Shown: positions 1 through 12,819, counted from the first letter of the stretch. The stretch: DNA of 64,000 bases from Epiperipatus broadwayi (GCA_028023455.1 JAQFVV010012435.1:62001-126000); one strand, 5' to 3'. A program made the numbers and translations. Notes: generated by a model not told the origin, from the letters alone.

Positions 1-515
1 TAATTAGTTGAGAAGCAATGCATTAATTGCGAAAATAGGAAATGTAATTAAAATAGGATGCAACCTTTTTTATTAATAGAGATCTATTTGAATATAAAAA
101 ATGCAAAACTTTTTCAATGCTATGCGAGCTCAAATTAGATAAAATTATGGAGAAAGGTCACTAAAAAAATAAATACATTTTATTGGAATTTTTTAAACAA
201 ATAATTATAAAAAACTGGGGGGGGGGGATCATAGAAAAGCTCTTTTAAGTAAAATTTATAAGCAATTGATCTACACAGCCTGATCACTGAGAGACAGAAA
301 AACTAATCGATAAAATATCCAGATTTAGTAAAACAAATATATATTAAATAAAATAGATATATATATTTTGCAGTAGAAAATATGAATTAAATAATTAAAC
401 TAAAAGAAAATACATACCCAATATTTGTTGAAAATAAAAATAAACAGAAAATTAATATTTAAACCACTAAACATAACCTGATCACCATTTCTTATGCTTG
501 CTCATAACTGTTATT
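1..515. other. AT-rich intergenic DNA, no gene seen
   Basis: No convincing reading frame. A G-run lies near 218-227. From about 478 the sequence matches the outer part of the foldback family (a gatcaccatttcttatgctt-type terminus) that continues into the next element. Confidence 0.5.
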
Positions 516-772
516 AAAACAGGCAAAACTTTCCATACAGTAGTGTCACTCAGCCCAGAGTAATCAATGGATGCCAGAAGGCTTGTGCATATCTAGTGCC
601 TATTCATCCAATATCCCCAGACTAGTTTCTAGCTTGTGGATGAGTAAGCATTAGATAGGGATTTTATGAGTAAGCACTAGATAGGGATTTTATGCACAAG
701 CTTTCTGTCATCCATTGATTACTCTGGCTTGTACTGAGTGACACTACTATATGGAGAATTTTGCCTGTTTTA
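516..772. mobile_element. Foldback repeat, family F1, copy 1
   Basis: The left arm (about 516-592) starts AAAACAGGCAAAACT and is the imperfect inverse of the right arm (about 692-772), which ends TTTTGCCTGTTTT. The arms are about 77-80 bp with a roughly 100-bp centre. The centre holds two direct copies of a gagtaagcattagataggga-like segment. Related copies lie at 19346-19646, 22284-22655, 22809-22944, 26123-26235 and 34992-35090. No coding capacity is visible. It could be a MITE or a terminal repeat of a larger retroelement. Confidence 0.8.
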
Positions 773-1324
773 AATTAATATTTAATAAAATACATTTTTA
801 GCAAGTTCACTTTTGTGCTGCTAAATTCCAATTTTATGGTTATTTATTTGTTTGTTGAAACATAATTCAATTTAATGTTTTTTTTTATAGTAAATTTGTG
901 TGAAATAAAAATAGGAAAAAAATGGTTGTCTATACATAAAATGTATATTAAATAAAGGGAAGCAAAAAATTTCATCCACAATGATGTTCTTAAGTGAAAA
1001 CAATGAGCAGAAAATTAAACACAAGTGTAAGACCAAATGTTATGGCCACAGAATGATATCTATTAACTTGAATTACAATTTAGAAAGAAAAAAAAATACT
1101 AAAATTGGAGTTTGATATTCTAAACTGGAGACAATCAAAAATAAAATGTCTGTGTTTATTGTTGAATTTTGTGGCTACAAAAGTATTTTAAATATTACTC
1201 TTTTATCTATTTTTATTTCATATAAACATTTTATGTGTGGGCTATCTTTTGCTTTTTTTTAATGCACATTTATAGCCCATAAATTTAATAACAAATAATT
1301 TTTTTTGTTTGATTACTTTTTTTA

Positions 1325-1400
1325 GCTGCAATGCACTGTGGTTTTTTCCTTTTTTGAAGTCAGGAATCTCTCAGCCACTAAGCCCAGAGAAATAAAGAAA
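1325..1400 (-). mobile_element. Short LINE 3'-end fragment
   Basis: The stretch around tttgaagtcaggaatctctcagccactaagcccagag resembles the 3' ends at 9510-9700 and 40475-40800, which share a gaagtcaagaatatctcagca...atgcccagataaa core. It is too short and diverged to say more. Confidence 0.4.
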
Positions 1401-1673
1401 TATATAATAAAAGTAAAGTGAATAAGTTTGTGAGAGAGAGGAAAGAACAGACACACTAATAATAACTTTTTGTGTTAAAAAAAAGTTAAGTAGGATTAGT
1501 TTTATTAAAATATTGTAGTTTGTGTTAAAGAAAAAAAAATATATATGCATAGTAGATATAAATAAATAAGTGCAGGTAGACAATGGTAAAGGTCAAAAAT
1601 CAGGCAAATGATGTTAGGGGGAAGGTAATTGGGAAAATTGAGCGAACACTAGTAATTTAATTATAAATTAAAG

Positions 1674-1690
1674 AAAAGAATAAATTAGTA
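1674..1690. repeat. Target-site duplication, left (SINE copy 1)
   Basis: The 17-bp sequence AAAAGAATAAATTAGTA recurs at 1796-1812, directly flanking the SINE. This is the footprint of LINE-mediated integration. Confidence 0.85.
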
Positions 1691-1795
1691 GTCTTGCATT
1701 GGTGGTCGAGAAGTCAGCGCGACTGCCTTGCACTAGTAGGCAGTTGCCCGGGTAGCAGGTTCGCGTCCCGGCCGATGCTATGACACTTTAAAAAA
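1691..1795 (+). mobile_element. tRNA-derived SINE, copy 1
   Basis: A GC-rich tRNA-like body has an A-box-like TGGTCGAGAAGTCAGC and a B-box-like GGTTCGCGTCC. A CCGATGCTATGACA tail and a short A-run follow. A 17-bp target-site duplication flanks it. Copies at 25655-25752 (minus) and 43333-43435 (plus) share head and tail, so this is a dispersed family and not a tRNA gene. The anticodon arm is more diverged here than in the 43-kb copy. Transcription by RNA polymerase III is inferred from the boxes. Confidence 0.88.
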
Positions 1796-2164
1796 AAAAG
1801 AATAAATTAGTAAAGCGATTAAATTAAATTATTAAATTAAATAAATTAGTAAACCTAGTTGTGAGTAAAATACGGTATTAAAAGCCAAAAGATATATAAA
1901 AATTGTTTGAAATCGTAAATGATTATAAGAAAAAGAGCTAAAATGGAGGCTCAGAATAAGGAATGGTTGATTAATTTGTTTCCTAGAATATATACTCTCT
2001 TACCCCATTATTATAGCCATGACTCCTTCCATACTTATTTTCCACCTTTCCTTTGTCCTATGATATATGTTTTTATATACCTGTGTTACATACCTATTCA
2101 CCTAATTTACATTCCAAATTTTCAACTCCTTTGGATTTAAATTTATTTTACAGCCATCCTTCAT

Positions 2165-2960
2165 CTATAATTCTTGACTATATCCAGTCTTTACCGTTTT
2201 ATTTTGTTGTAACAACTCAACATTTGAAAGCTTCATATCTAAACTTTTCTGATCATCAATATACTTTATTTCTACTAAATCATCAGAACAATTTACTTTT
2301 ACCTTTTCCAATCTTTCAACCTGAGTTACTGTTTTTAAAGGCACTTGTTCTAACACTTTATAATTTTCTAAGTTTGCTTCTTTACATTCTATCTTCATGT
2401 AGTCTGACTATCTTTTAACTCCCTTCTAATATCATTTATTTCTAATGTCGATGTTTTCTGAGCATTTTCATAAGTTTGTTCAAATTTAAAATACCTTTTC
2501 TCCAAATTTTGATACTCACTTTTACAGTTTTTAACTTCACCATCTAAAAGGTTATGTCTGGATTCTAAGCAACCTTATCTATTTGGATACTCAATTCATT
2601 GAATCTACGATTATATTTATCATCAGTTTCTTTCAACTGAGCATCCAAATTTTATTTGAATTCATCTAACCTCACAATAGTAGCATTCAATTCTATTTTA
2701 TACAAATCAATTTTAATAATTACATATTCTCTTAGTTCTTTGTTTTCTCTACTTATATCTCTAAATTTAAGATCAATATCTCTACTCATATCACTGAACT
2801 TATTATTCATATATTTTCTTAGTTTATCAAATTTATTATTCATCTCTCTACTTATATTTTCTCTTAATTCTTTATCTCACCCATTAATTCCCTCAGCTTT
2901 TGATAAAATATCTCCTACAAGTTCTGACAATAACTTATTAATTTCCATCCTTAATATTAT
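2165..2960 (-). pseudogene. LINE ORF1-like coiled-coil protein relic
   Basis: On the minus strand a long, charged, heptad-rich protein can be followed from about 2960 down to 2165 through several stops and frame changes. It starts near MEINKLLSELVGDIL, passes MNNKFDKLRKYMNNKFSDM and RDIDLKFRDISRENKELREY, then LEKRYFKFEQTYENAQ, and ends near VKTGYSQEL. The composition (Lys, Glu, Asn, Leu, no Pro) and repeated hydrophobic spacing suggest a coiled coil, as in the ORF1 proteins of L1-type and related non-LTR elements. No RNA-binding or zinc-knuckle motif was seen. It may belong to the same element family as the RT relics at 8-9.5 kb, but nothing joins them. An alternative is a decayed host coiled-coil gene, which I think less likely in this context. 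Confidence 0.5.
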
Positions 2961-2999
2961 TTTAGAGCAAATATAATAACTTCTTTTGGAATCAATTGT

Positions 3000-4815
3000 A
3001 AAATACTTTAATTTTATTTATTTTCTCATAGAACATATCTACCCATTCAATCTTCCGGAAGCGAATAAAATCCACAAAGAATGACAACAATAATAAAATT
3101 CTAGATATCTTATTTAAACCCTCGATATAATACAATCAGCTATAAAACTCCATTAATGTACATAAATACAATATCACATTTCAGCATATATATGAGACTT
3201 AAACCTGGATTTTTAATCAGTTAATCAAGCCCAAGTTGGTGTGCCATTTTGTAATGTGATAAAAAATGATGATGCTGGGGAGATGATCAATTTAATCCGA
3301 ACAAAACATAACTTGATCATTGGTCACTATTTTGTAATGAACTACTGTTTATAATATGGGATAAGAATATATAAACTTTACTATGTTCAAGGATTGAAAT
3401 GTCATTCATAATACTATAGATCTGACCTAAATGTGGAATGCAGTCTTAAAATTGATTTGACATTTTGTAATAATTGCCACTTGTACATGATCATTATCGG
3501 CTAGTATTGGGTAGCTACTTTGTCACAATAATAATGGATTTTCTATCCCACTACCTCTCTACATTTGTTCAATAAACATTTGTCATAAAGAAATGCCCTC
3601 AAGATTTATATTATTTATCACAGAGCAAAACATGCTTTAACAAATAGCAACTCTGTTACAACCTGTGTAAAATTATCTAGCTTAGTTATCGACCACACTC
3701 CCATATAATAATTATTTAGATCGTTCACTACACTATCATAAAATACTAATAATAATCCCTACCAAAATATAATTTATACAGATAGTATTTAAAACAAAAT
3801 ACAGCAAACTAGATCATCACTCCAGACATCAACAAATCTATTCACAATTCCAAAGTAAACTGCAATAAGCAGTGAAATCACATATCATTGCCCTAAACAA
3901 TGATGTATGCTTGAGATATCTATTTAATTGATAATTGAATGAAACCCAATCTGAATCAATAACTAAATTCCAACATACTTTATGGATTTAATATTACTTA
4001 TAGTAATTCAAATTTATTTTAGTATTTAATGACATTCTGTTTTATTTAAATAAACTAGTTTTTAAGTAACTATAATTACATTTTGAAAAAAAAAAACATT
4101 TTATAAATCTACCCCCTATTTATAATGTTTAAATAAAATAAACCTTTACATCAATTTTTACATCTATTTTAATAAAAATGTTAAATATAATATAAACATT
4201 TCATTCATACCCTACCTTAGATGGATATGCTATTATTGCTTCAATTATATTCTAAAATAAAACACTCCCCAAGAATATATTATCAATAAATTCCATTGGG
4301 TAATTTCACATTTTACAGTATCCAATCATATTATGTGAAATATACCCTAGGTTTCCATTGGATATTTACTGAATTACCATCACATATTATTTATCCATTT
4401 AAATCTCCAATCAATGGAATTTTAAAATGGGCTTTGTAACAATTAAGCTATATATGACAATAAATGGCAGTTATCCAAGCCAAAGATAATATTTAGTTAG
4501 GCTAATTAATGAAATTTATGATCTCCAAAGAAATTTAAAAACTAGTTAAGATAAATCATTCTGAGTAATGACAGAACACAATTGATTAGGATTTTTGTAA
4601 TCAGACAAGATAAGCAAATAAACAATCAACTCTGAGCTAATTAAATTATTTCTATTAGTAATATTGATTTAAATAAGTAAACAAATATTTAAGTGCAAAT
4701 TTATATGTAATTAGATTTTTTTTTTTAAAAGAAGTATAAAATATATATATCTAATTTTAGTTCACTTACTAAGGTGTGTTTGAATCTTGGATCAAATTTT
4801 AGATACTAAAATTAT
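3000..4815. other. Non-coding AT-rich DNA
   Basis: No frame of note. Short recurring words such as cattttgtaat appear between 3250 and 3470, which suggests an old diverged repeat, but no boundaries can be set. Confidence 0.4.
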
Positions 4816-4959
4816 CTTTTTTTTTTTATAAAGACATTTTTATTGTGAGCTCAAAGAATTACATTATAGCAGTAACAGAGTTATATTGTTAACAAAAACT
4901 AGAAAAAAGGTTACATAACCCAATACTTATGGTCTGGGGATAAAAAATCAACTGTTCAA

Positions 4960-5409
4960 TCACAAATTGTCCATTGCTAGAAGGCTCCATGTAGAATTGT
5001 AGATGTTTGTTGGAGCTAATTTTTCATCTTTGTTTCTGATGGTCTGAAGTTTTGCCAGAAGTAATTTCTTTTGATCAACCAAGGTGGGGCCATAAATGAG
5101 AGTGCACCTAGTTGACCAATAGGCAAACATCAGAAAGCTTATGATTCTTATGGATGGAAAGATACCATTGGATATGCTAGAAATCAGTCCAGTGAGGAGA
5201 GTCACTCTAGTTTTGTATATGAATGCAATAAAGTCTCTGTCCCATTGGAGCAAGGTACAATGGCTCAGAATATGTATCATGGTGTCATCATCCCATTTAC
5301 ATAAAGGGAAGACTGGGTCCAAGCATGAGAAGCCTCTACAAAAAATGAGAAAATGACATGTGGGCAGAGCATTCAGGTTTATTTTAATCAAAAAATCTAA
5401 ACATTTCAA
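4960..5409 (-). pseudogene. C-terminal domain of non-LTR retrotransposon ORF2
   Basis: An open stretch of 149 codons. It aligns along its length with the 31540-32070 fragment, sharing FLIKINLN, ALPTCHF, WSTRCT and a common C-terminus NATWSL/NSTWSL..MDNL. In the sister copy the zinc-knuckle pattern is CX2CX8HX4C. Here the first cysteine is a phenylalanine (FPLC for CPLC), so the knuckle is broken. The methionine is internal to the original ORF and not a true start. The domain is typical of the region after RT in several LINE clades (zf-RVT-like), where it is thought to help bind RNA or DNA. Confidence 0.8.
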
Positions 5410-5795
5410 CTCCAGATGCCACCATTTAAACTTTTTAATGATTGAATGATTGGGAAGGGTTAACAGTGATGGAATTGGGGAGGGGGGGGTTCTTCATTAA
5501 TTAGATGGTATGCATCCCAGTACTTAATTTTCTGTGAGTTAACCTGATTAGGTAGAGAGATAAATTTTGAAATATTTAGTAATAAGGATGATAACCAACT
5601 TCTCATGGAATGAGGAAGGGTGTCAGTAGGACAGACAGATGTAAAGCATGATGCTTAAAAAATGGTGAGATAGGTTAAGGATGGTGTTATGCATATGCTG
5701 GAAACAAAAGATTATAACAGAGTGCAATGATAGTCCATTGAGTTTTGTGTGCCTAGAGGTCTCTCAGGCTGATGGCTATGGTCTTGCCCTTCCAC

Positions 5796-6250
5796 CTAAG
5801 TCTTGCACATAGTGAATTTATCTTTTCTGATGAATCTTTGGGAAAAGTTAATGATCAGCATGAAATAAGAAAACCAAGGTATTGAGCAGTGAAGTTTTTG
5901 CATATAGTGACAAACTTTGGATAATGAATCAATAGTTTTTTGGATTGAGAGGAGAAGGGAGTCCTGTATGGTTCTCCTCATTGCAAGGGGTGAGTTGTGG
6001 ATTGGGAAACCCATAAATTTTTGAGGCATGACAGTAAAAGGAGAGGGGACAGTGTTTCCGGAGGATGTATTCCATGCTGAGGATTTATTTAAATTAAAGG
6101 TCAGTCCTGACTTGGAAGAAAAAGAATGGAGAATTTTGGCAAGCTTTGGGATTAACTTTTATGATGAGAAAAAACAGCCAGGTCATCTATGTACACTATG
6201 TGGGGGATTGATCTATTGAGGGCAGGTAAGAATATCTCAGGGAGGTTTTC
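5796..6250 (-). pseudogene. Reverse transcriptase relic (motif C and thumb)
   Basis: Minus-strand frames give SIPHIVYIDDLAVFSHHKS, then after frame changes SGLTFNLNKSSAWNTS and MPQKFMGFPIHNSPL. YIDD is the metal-binding motif of reverse transcriptases. The following GLTFNLNKS and MGFPI blocks match the order seen after it in LINE RTs. At least two frameshifts and a stop separate the blocks, so it is non-functional. Confidence 0.8.
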
Positions 6251-6279
6251 TTCAAGTCTAATTAATTCATTGAATTTTA

Positions 6280-7990
6280 AATCAACTCTAAATTTATTGG
6301 CTTATAATAAAAATTGATAACAGTAATAATAAAATATAACAGAACATCAATAGATGTTTGGTAATAGACTAAAATCAATAAAATAATAAAATGTGTGTGG
6401 AACTCCAAAAAAAAAGTTCTGTGAAGACAATAATATGATCTATAAAAAGAGGAAAGATTTTAAATATCTACCTGAGATTTTAAATATAATAGATAAAGGA
6501 AAAAACATGTGATCAAATAAAAATTGACTTCTATTTCTTCATTAATGTAATCTCTAAATAATTAAACAAACAAACAAAAAATGTTATATTTAAACCTTCT
6601 TTATTTCCAATCCTAAAATGTAGAGATGGTTTTATTTTGAATAGAGAAGATAAGCATGTGTGGTAACTAATGCAGATTTGAATTCAATGTCTTTCAAGTT
6701 TAATTTCCAAAGTTATCTTTTAAGTATATAAATATCCAGTTTTCAAAACAATAGATACAAAATTACACATCACTGGCTTTAATTTTCTTTTTCATTGATA
6801 ATAAAGTGTAAAGAGAATTTCTTTAATGGTACCATCCAGTAATCAATATTAGCTTTTTTTTTTAATTACAAAAGTGAACTTATCACATATAAGTTGAGTT
6901 AATTGATCCTGTAGATTTCTTTGATCTGAAATATGATATTCATAGAAACATAATGGGATTTATATCCATCACAAATAAAAGAATGCAATTCTGTATTTTT
7001 TTTAACCACGGAATATATTTATATAGCTACACATTTTGATGGGTTTTTCTTTCTTCCACATTTTTGTCATTTCCCCTCAAATTTTATCAGCTAGCTCCCC
7101 CATTGAATGGACAGATAGTTAAAATTTTTATTCTTCCATAGTTTTATTAGTTAGCCACTTAAACAATAAAATTTATTAAATTTTTGAAGACAGAGAAAAA
7201 TGTACCTTTTCTATGCAATGACAAAATGATAACTCAAATTATAGCTTCTTCATACTATTTATAAGATACTCTTGATGATGTTATTGTTATCATAACAACT
7301 GTTGGAAATAACTCGAATTTAACTCGATGATGAACAATTTGTTCAAGAAAATTTTGCCTCCAAAATAAGTGAAATGGAGATTTTAAATAAAAAAAATGGA
7401 TACAGTGAAAATAAAATGCAAGTTCAATATGATTTTTCATTTTTAAATCCAAATAAGAAATTCCTATTATAATTCTAATACATTTTAGTGGATATTAATA
7501 TTTTTACATATGTTATTTAATAATAATTTCCCTCCAAATTAATTTACAAACAAATATGTGTGAAACATAAAACATTTAATTGTGTAATAGGTGTTGCTAT
7601 GGTGATTGTAATAACAGAAATTGAAATGAGTGATACTTAATAATAATGTTGATTTTATTCAAGTAATTTTTTATGATACACTTAACTATTTCCAAAATCT
7701 ATTTACTTATTTACCTGTTTATATTTTTTTCTGAGATTGATCACAACAGATTTAGGATTTGGAAGCTAAAATTAGCAATAAACATTATTATTTTAAAGCA
7801 TTAGTTTGCCATGGTTATCTAGTTATTTGTATTTCAAGATTTCCATTATCCATGGATCATGTGAGAAGAAAACTAAACAAGATCAACAAACTTCTTTATT
7901 TTTTTTGATACTTTGACCCACAGTTAATCTGAATACTTACAATATTTAAACTCGTTTTACTTTCCATACTAGATTCCATCTTTCCAACTC
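6280..7990. other. Non-coding AT-rich DNA
   Basis: Nothing recognisable. The only open stretch (7255-7452, minus) has a low-complexity, hydrophobic product and no homology I recognise. Confidence 0.4.
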
Positions 7991-8023
7991 ACTACTTTTT
8001 ATTAATGCATCTATTCTTCTATC

Positions 8024-8449
8024 TCATTTCTTGCCACAATAACACTCAACAATTCTGCTAACATAATCATCCCACCTTTTGTATAAGTATAGTGATATAA
8101 AGTCTTTATCCAAATCTTCTGCATACTGTACTATCTTTCTCACCCATCTTATCTGTCTTTTAGTCATAACCCAATTAAATACTATTTTGGCAATTCTCTT
8201 ATTATCCATACTTCTACCAAACATTCTCATTTTGCTTTTTGTATCTCTCATATAAAAACTTGACCATAATATTTCTCCTTGAATTGCCTCCTTTGTTATC
8301 CACACATCTGCATCTAATGCATGTCTTCCTACTTCTCTTTGTACTTTTTCTAAGTAATCTAACACCCCTTTACTAATACATAAGTTAACCCTGACTACTG
8401 CCACTCTCTTCCATATTCTAGCTACATCATATTTATTATATAAAAACAC
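8024..8449 (-). pseudogene. C-terminal (post-RT) domain of a LINE ORF2
   Basis: An open stretch of 141 codons whose middle reads LEKVQREVGRHALDADVWIT, then KEAIQGEILWSSFYMRDTKS and KMRMFGRSM. The pattern 'LEKvQR.vgR..L......EAIrGElGWsSf..R..k.K.r..gR' is the familiar post-RT region of CR1/L2-like and related LINE proteins. It lies directly downstream of RT motifs on the same strand. It is a fragment: the start codon is internal, and the protein ends without further domains (…YKRWDDYVSRIV). Confidence 0.82.
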
Positions 8450-8941
8450 TGTTATAATTTCAATATCAGTCCCTTTCTTTTCTTTGCTTCATTTATCTTT
8501 TTTTCCCTTTCATCCAAGCAATTTCTCTGATTACTTAAAACAATTCCCAAATAGTTATACCTATTCACCACATTAAACTATATATTCTCAATAAAAAATT
8601 CTCTCTCTTATCTTTCCCCAGTATTTATCATCATTACTTTTTATTTTTCTTCACTAAATTTAATCCTCATATATTTACTCACCCTTGCACATGTTTTCAG
8701 CATAACTTCCATATCTTCCCTGCTTTCTGTGTGCAAAAGGACATCATCTATAAATAAAAGACCTGATAATGTATATACTTTCTTGCCACCTATTAATGGT
8801 ATCTCTACCCCTCTTCCTAGTCTTTATATTGCTCTCTCATTTCTTTCAAATACAACAAAAACAAAATAGGTGATATAGCCCATCCCATTTTTAACTTTAA
8901 ATTATTCTATATTTCCTAATTGATATGTATAGTAATTATTT

Positions 8942-9052
8942 TTATATAATCTCTTAATTTTTTTTTTTTTAATTTTTTTTTTTTTTTTAAATTTAAAAAA
9001 AAAAATTTAAAAAAAAATATTTAAAAAAATTTTTAAATCCCCCCGTAAGAGC
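8942..9052. repeat. A/T homopolymer palindromic tract ending in C-run
   Basis: Alternating long T and A runs with TTTAAA centres form a self-complementary tract ending in ccccc. It sits inside the RT relic between motifs A and B, so it arose by insertion or expansion after that element. Confidence 0.7.
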
Positions 9053-9504
9053 CACTAAATCTCCATCTATTCCCAAATTTATTAAACTTATCTGTAATCT
9101 ATTCCTATTTACTCTATCATATGCCTTCTTTATATCCATAAAAACCATGTATAACTATCTATTTACATTTTCACTCACATCTATAAGTTGTATAACTACA
9201 AATAAACTATCTCCTATATATCTATCTGATTAAAAACCTTCTTGCATTTCTTTCACTATATTATTTTCTTATATTCATTTTGTGACCCTTCCAGCCATCA
9301 ATATATACAAAAACTTTATATAACACTGATGTTACTGTTATCACCTATAATTGTTTAATTATCTGGGATCTTTATACTTCTCTTTAACCAGTAGCCTTAC
9401 TCTTGTATTATTCAAACTATCTAAAAATTCTCTCTTCTGTGCCATCTCATTAAAACATGATAATAGGTCTAATTTTGCCCTATTTCTTAAATTCATCATA
9501 ATCT

Positions 9505-9710
9505 CTGTTGATGTGATGTGATGTGATGTATTGTGGCTTCTCCTTAAATGAAGTCAAGAATATCTCAGCAATTATGCCCAGATAAACCTGTTAGCCACTT
9601 TATTTTCCATTCCCCACTCTAAATTTTCCCATATTCTGCTCCATTCCATTTCCACAACATAATCTTTGTCAACTCTATAACCTTTATATCTAAATAAATA
9701 AAAGAAGACT
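9505..9710 (-). mobile_element. LINE 3' end with (TGATG)n tail
   Basis: On the minus strand the coding remnant LTKIMLWKWNGAEYGK is followed by a short 3' UTR and a terminal CATCA repeat (plus strand gatgtgatgtgatgtgatgta). The same end occurs at 40475-40800. Because it lies just upstream of the RT relic in reading direction, it looks like a second insertion abutting the first. Confidence 0.7.
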
Positions 9711-11285
9711 AGCTAATCTCAGGAGAATCTTTTTTATTACCATATTGGTCATTTTTATTCAGTGCTTAAGCATTCTCATATGAAATACTTTACAGAAAAA
9801 AATATGAAGTAGGGTTAAACATAATTTAGTTAATATTAGATTATGTTTTAAATAGAAGTTAAAACAAGAAAGACAAATCTCAAAACATTTCACTTCCCAT
9901 TTGGAAACAATTTTTGGTTATTGCTCACTTCTTGGATATTTCTCTAGAGAAATATGAAAAATTCTTGCCTGTGTTTGTTTATTAGATAATTATAAAACAG
10001 TAGGAAAAACCAATTTTTAAATCTTATAAAATAATAGATTACTTTATTGTTTGGGAATTTATAAAAAGTTTAAGCACTAGAAGTGATGGGGTGAAACTGC
10101 AATACACTGACCCTGAGTTCCAGTATTGGGCATTTTACCATGACACAAAATCACACAGAGCTACAAGTTCTTGAAGAATATTTAGTATTATCAAACTATA
10201 TAATCTACTAAAAATAGGAAGATTAAAAATATATTTTCAATACTTGTTTAAGATTGTTTTATTTGCTTATTTTTGGCTTAGGGCTGTTTTTAAATTCAGT
10301 TAAAATAGCAAAATAAAAAAATTTTAACTACTCAGCATTGTAATTATTTTTTACCACAACCTAGTGCCAATTTAAGACAAAAGTTCAAAATTTTAACTTT
10401 TAAATCTTTATTCTATAATATAATTCAATAAATTTAATTTGGTTTATTAGAAATTTAAATTTACAAATGAAAAACATTCTAAAAAAATCTTATCTGAACC
10501 TTTCAAATATTAAACAAATAACAATTATGTGGACTACATTGAATTACATAATGATATCATTGACTTTTTTTGTTTCATTCTTATTGATCAATTATGCTAA
10601 AATTGAGAAATAAATTAACAAAATCTAAGTTTGATCTTAGAATTTTAATGGATAATTATAAAATAATCACAAATCTACCAAATATTGTTCTAAAATTAAA
10701 AATTGTTATTTATAATTATTAAATTATTACCAAGGATAGGCACAAATAAATTTTGATAGCTTGTAAATGTACATTTTGCAATCTTGAATACTTTTTTTTG
10801 CATATTGAAGCATTTGTTTAGTATAAATTTTTAAAAATAAGAGATATTTTAAAAATATATAAATGTAAACATGAAAATATTTATTTTTTATTGTTTACTA
10901 TGAAAATATTTTGTTAAATAATTATTCATATGAAGTCTAGAAAACTATTGTTTCCTTGCAATTTGATCAGAGTAATGATGAAAACATGTCTAAGTTTGTT
11001 TATATCTTTAAAATCAAAGATTGGACCAATCAGAAAATGAATAAAACATGGTATCTTTTTTTTGTAACTTTATTGGCAAACTGAATTTAAAGAAGAAAAA
11101 TAACATTAAAAATGACAAATAGAATGTTTTTAAAAAACTGCATCTACCATCATTAAATACATGGTTGAAGCATGGCAGTGTTAAGAGTGATTAATTTGAG
11201 AAAATGTATCAATATTAATAAGTAAACTATCATAGTAATTAAAAATGAAAAATAAAGTTAATAGTTTTTAATTATTGTTTAATTT
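9711..11285. other. Non-coding AT-rich DNA
   Basis: No supported gene, RNA or repeat boundary. Confidence 0.4.
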
Positions 11286-11289
11286 TACA

Positions 11290-11405
11290 TTTTGGTGCAA
11301 TCTGTAGAGCATCCATCTTGGGGTCAAAAGATTCCAGGATTATTCTAATGCATATAGATCTGGCACTTGAACTTTTTATAAACTCCTGAGCAATAAAGTC
11401 ATTAG
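11290..11405 (+). mobile_element. Candidate SINE, second family, copy 1
   Basis: The stretch ggtgcaatctgtagagca... through ttataaactcctgagcaataaagtc aligns with 33425-33515. The shared core is TTGGGGTCA...TCT.a...TCTG.C.CTn2AACTT.TTATAAACTC.TG...AATAA. The head resembles a degraded tRNA A box (TGTAGAGCA). No target-site duplication was found. Confidence 0.4.
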
Positions 11406-11409
11406 CAAT

Positions 11410-12815
11410 TTTTATAAATATTCTTTTTATTTATTTACATTTAATTACTATACTCAGTTGAGTAGCTACCAAAATTGTGACTCCTCCCCCAATTTCAAAT
11501 TGTTCCATTTTTATTTTCATTTATTTACATTAAAACTGTTTATCAAATAATCTGAATTAATAAAGTCACCATTCAATTTTTTTCTTTGTCATTGCACTTG
11601 TAAAGTCACTAACTATTTTTTTCACATTTATTTTTGATATCTCCTTATTATAATTGCAAGATCTTTAAGTCTAGTGTGACCAAGTAAATTTCTCTGCATA
11701 TTTTTTAATAATTTACAATATTTTTGTAAATTAATTATTAGATACCAGAAATTAATAATCATGAAAAAAATTTAATTGATGTTTTCTTTTAAGATCTTTT
11801 CATAATGAGAACTATTTGGAATAACTATAAAATTATTCTAAGAAAACATTTTATAACTGTAATTATAATTTTAACTCTTTGGAATTCCATTTTCTTTGTC
11901 CTCACATTCAAAATAGAATTTAAGATTAAACCATTATTACTCATCAGAAAATAATAAATTCGACTTCATTTGATAGATATTTTTGTTTTCTACTCAAATA
12001 AATTTTAAACGTTCACATTTTTTTTTAAAAATAAGTATTAAAAAATGAGATAGTAATCAAAACAAAAAGATTATATGACATCATTTATAAAAAGATTATT
12101 TTCATTTTACAAAATCAAAACAATTTTCATTATTTGTGCTTTTTTAAAAAATATCTGAACAATATTTATTGATTTTTCTTATATCTAATGAAATATGTTT
12201 TAAAAGTTTAAAAAATGTTTAATATTTATTGCAGAATTATATTTTCATTATTTTCATACTTGTTATTATAATTAGATTGCTCATACAGAAAACTAAGTTT
12301 CTAAATAGCTTTAGACCATATTTGCATTGTTCACTAATACAACATTATATTTTTGAAATAAAGTAGTTCCATTCAAAATAAGTTAGTAATAATTTATATT
12401 TTTGACATCTAATAAATATTATGTAAATTATTGTATAAAAATAGAGAGGAGCTAAATTCTATTATTTTGAGGAATTTTTTGATTTTCTTGCCATCTATGA
12501 AATTTTTTTCAAAATAAAATTTTATAAAGTATATAAAAATATGCATATTACAGTATAAAGCTTGTGAAAATTTTTGCTAGTGGGCAAATTAATGAAAAAA
12601 ATGAAGTAATACATATGAAAACTAAAGAATATGAAACTGTAAAGATAACAAAAATCAATTAAAACACTGTTATAAATGTGTGGAATATATATATATGCCA
12701 ATTGTTTTTAATTAAGTACAGATCTATCTCTGTTTTGCATTAAACAAATAGTAGTTAAATTTATGGATTTAAGTGTGATCTGTGGTTATAATGATTATTA
12801 TATCCTATAATATTT
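11410..12815. other. Non-coding AT-rich DNA
   Basis: Extremely A/T-rich. No frame or repeat was recognised. Confidence 0.4.
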
Positions 12816-12819
12816 CTAA

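Larger units (their letters stand above)
4818..6275 (-). mobile_element. 5'-truncated non-LTR retrotransposon (CCHC-type), minus strand
   Basis: Read on the minus strand, the element enters near 6275 within the reverse transcriptase. LEENLPEIFLPALNRS is followed by the catalytic motif C as VYIDDL (about 6195-6180), then a GLTFNLNKSS block and FMGFPI. The reading frame is broken repeatedly. It ends in the C-terminal region (4960-5409), a 3' UTR, and an A-tail seen as a T-run at 4818-4829. The N-terminal endonuclease and RT motifs A/B are absent, as expected for 5' truncation during target-primed reverse transcription. A better preserved copy of the C-terminus is at 31515-32215 on the plus strand. 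Confidence 0.85.
8000..9500 (-). mobile_element. CR1/L2-like non-LTR retrotransposon relic
   Basis: Reading leftward, the RT blocks appear in the right order. A NYR-type block with SVLYKVF and MAGRV lies near 9390-9290. Motif A is MDIKKAYDRVNRN (about 9135-9095), followed by INLGIDGDLVALT. A motif B region SPILFLLYL lies near 8870-8840, motif C is LLFIDDVLLHTES (about 8765-8725), and the thumb is KYMRIKFSEEK. The C-terminal 8024-8449 part then follows. Stops and frameshifts separate the blocks. A homopolymeric A/T insertion (about 8958-9040) interrupts it between motifs A and B. The clade is judged from the C-terminal block and is uncertain. Confidence 0.85.

Noticed and set aside
5141-5356. 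Plus-strand open frame of 71 codons
   Set aside because: Antisense to the LINE C-terminal domain, which has clear homology to the 31.5-kb copy.
9505-9710. 5' end of the RT relic at 8.0-9.5 kb
   Set aside because: The sequence matches the 3' terminus of the copy at 40.5 kb, including the CATCA tail, so it is a second element's end and not a 5' end.
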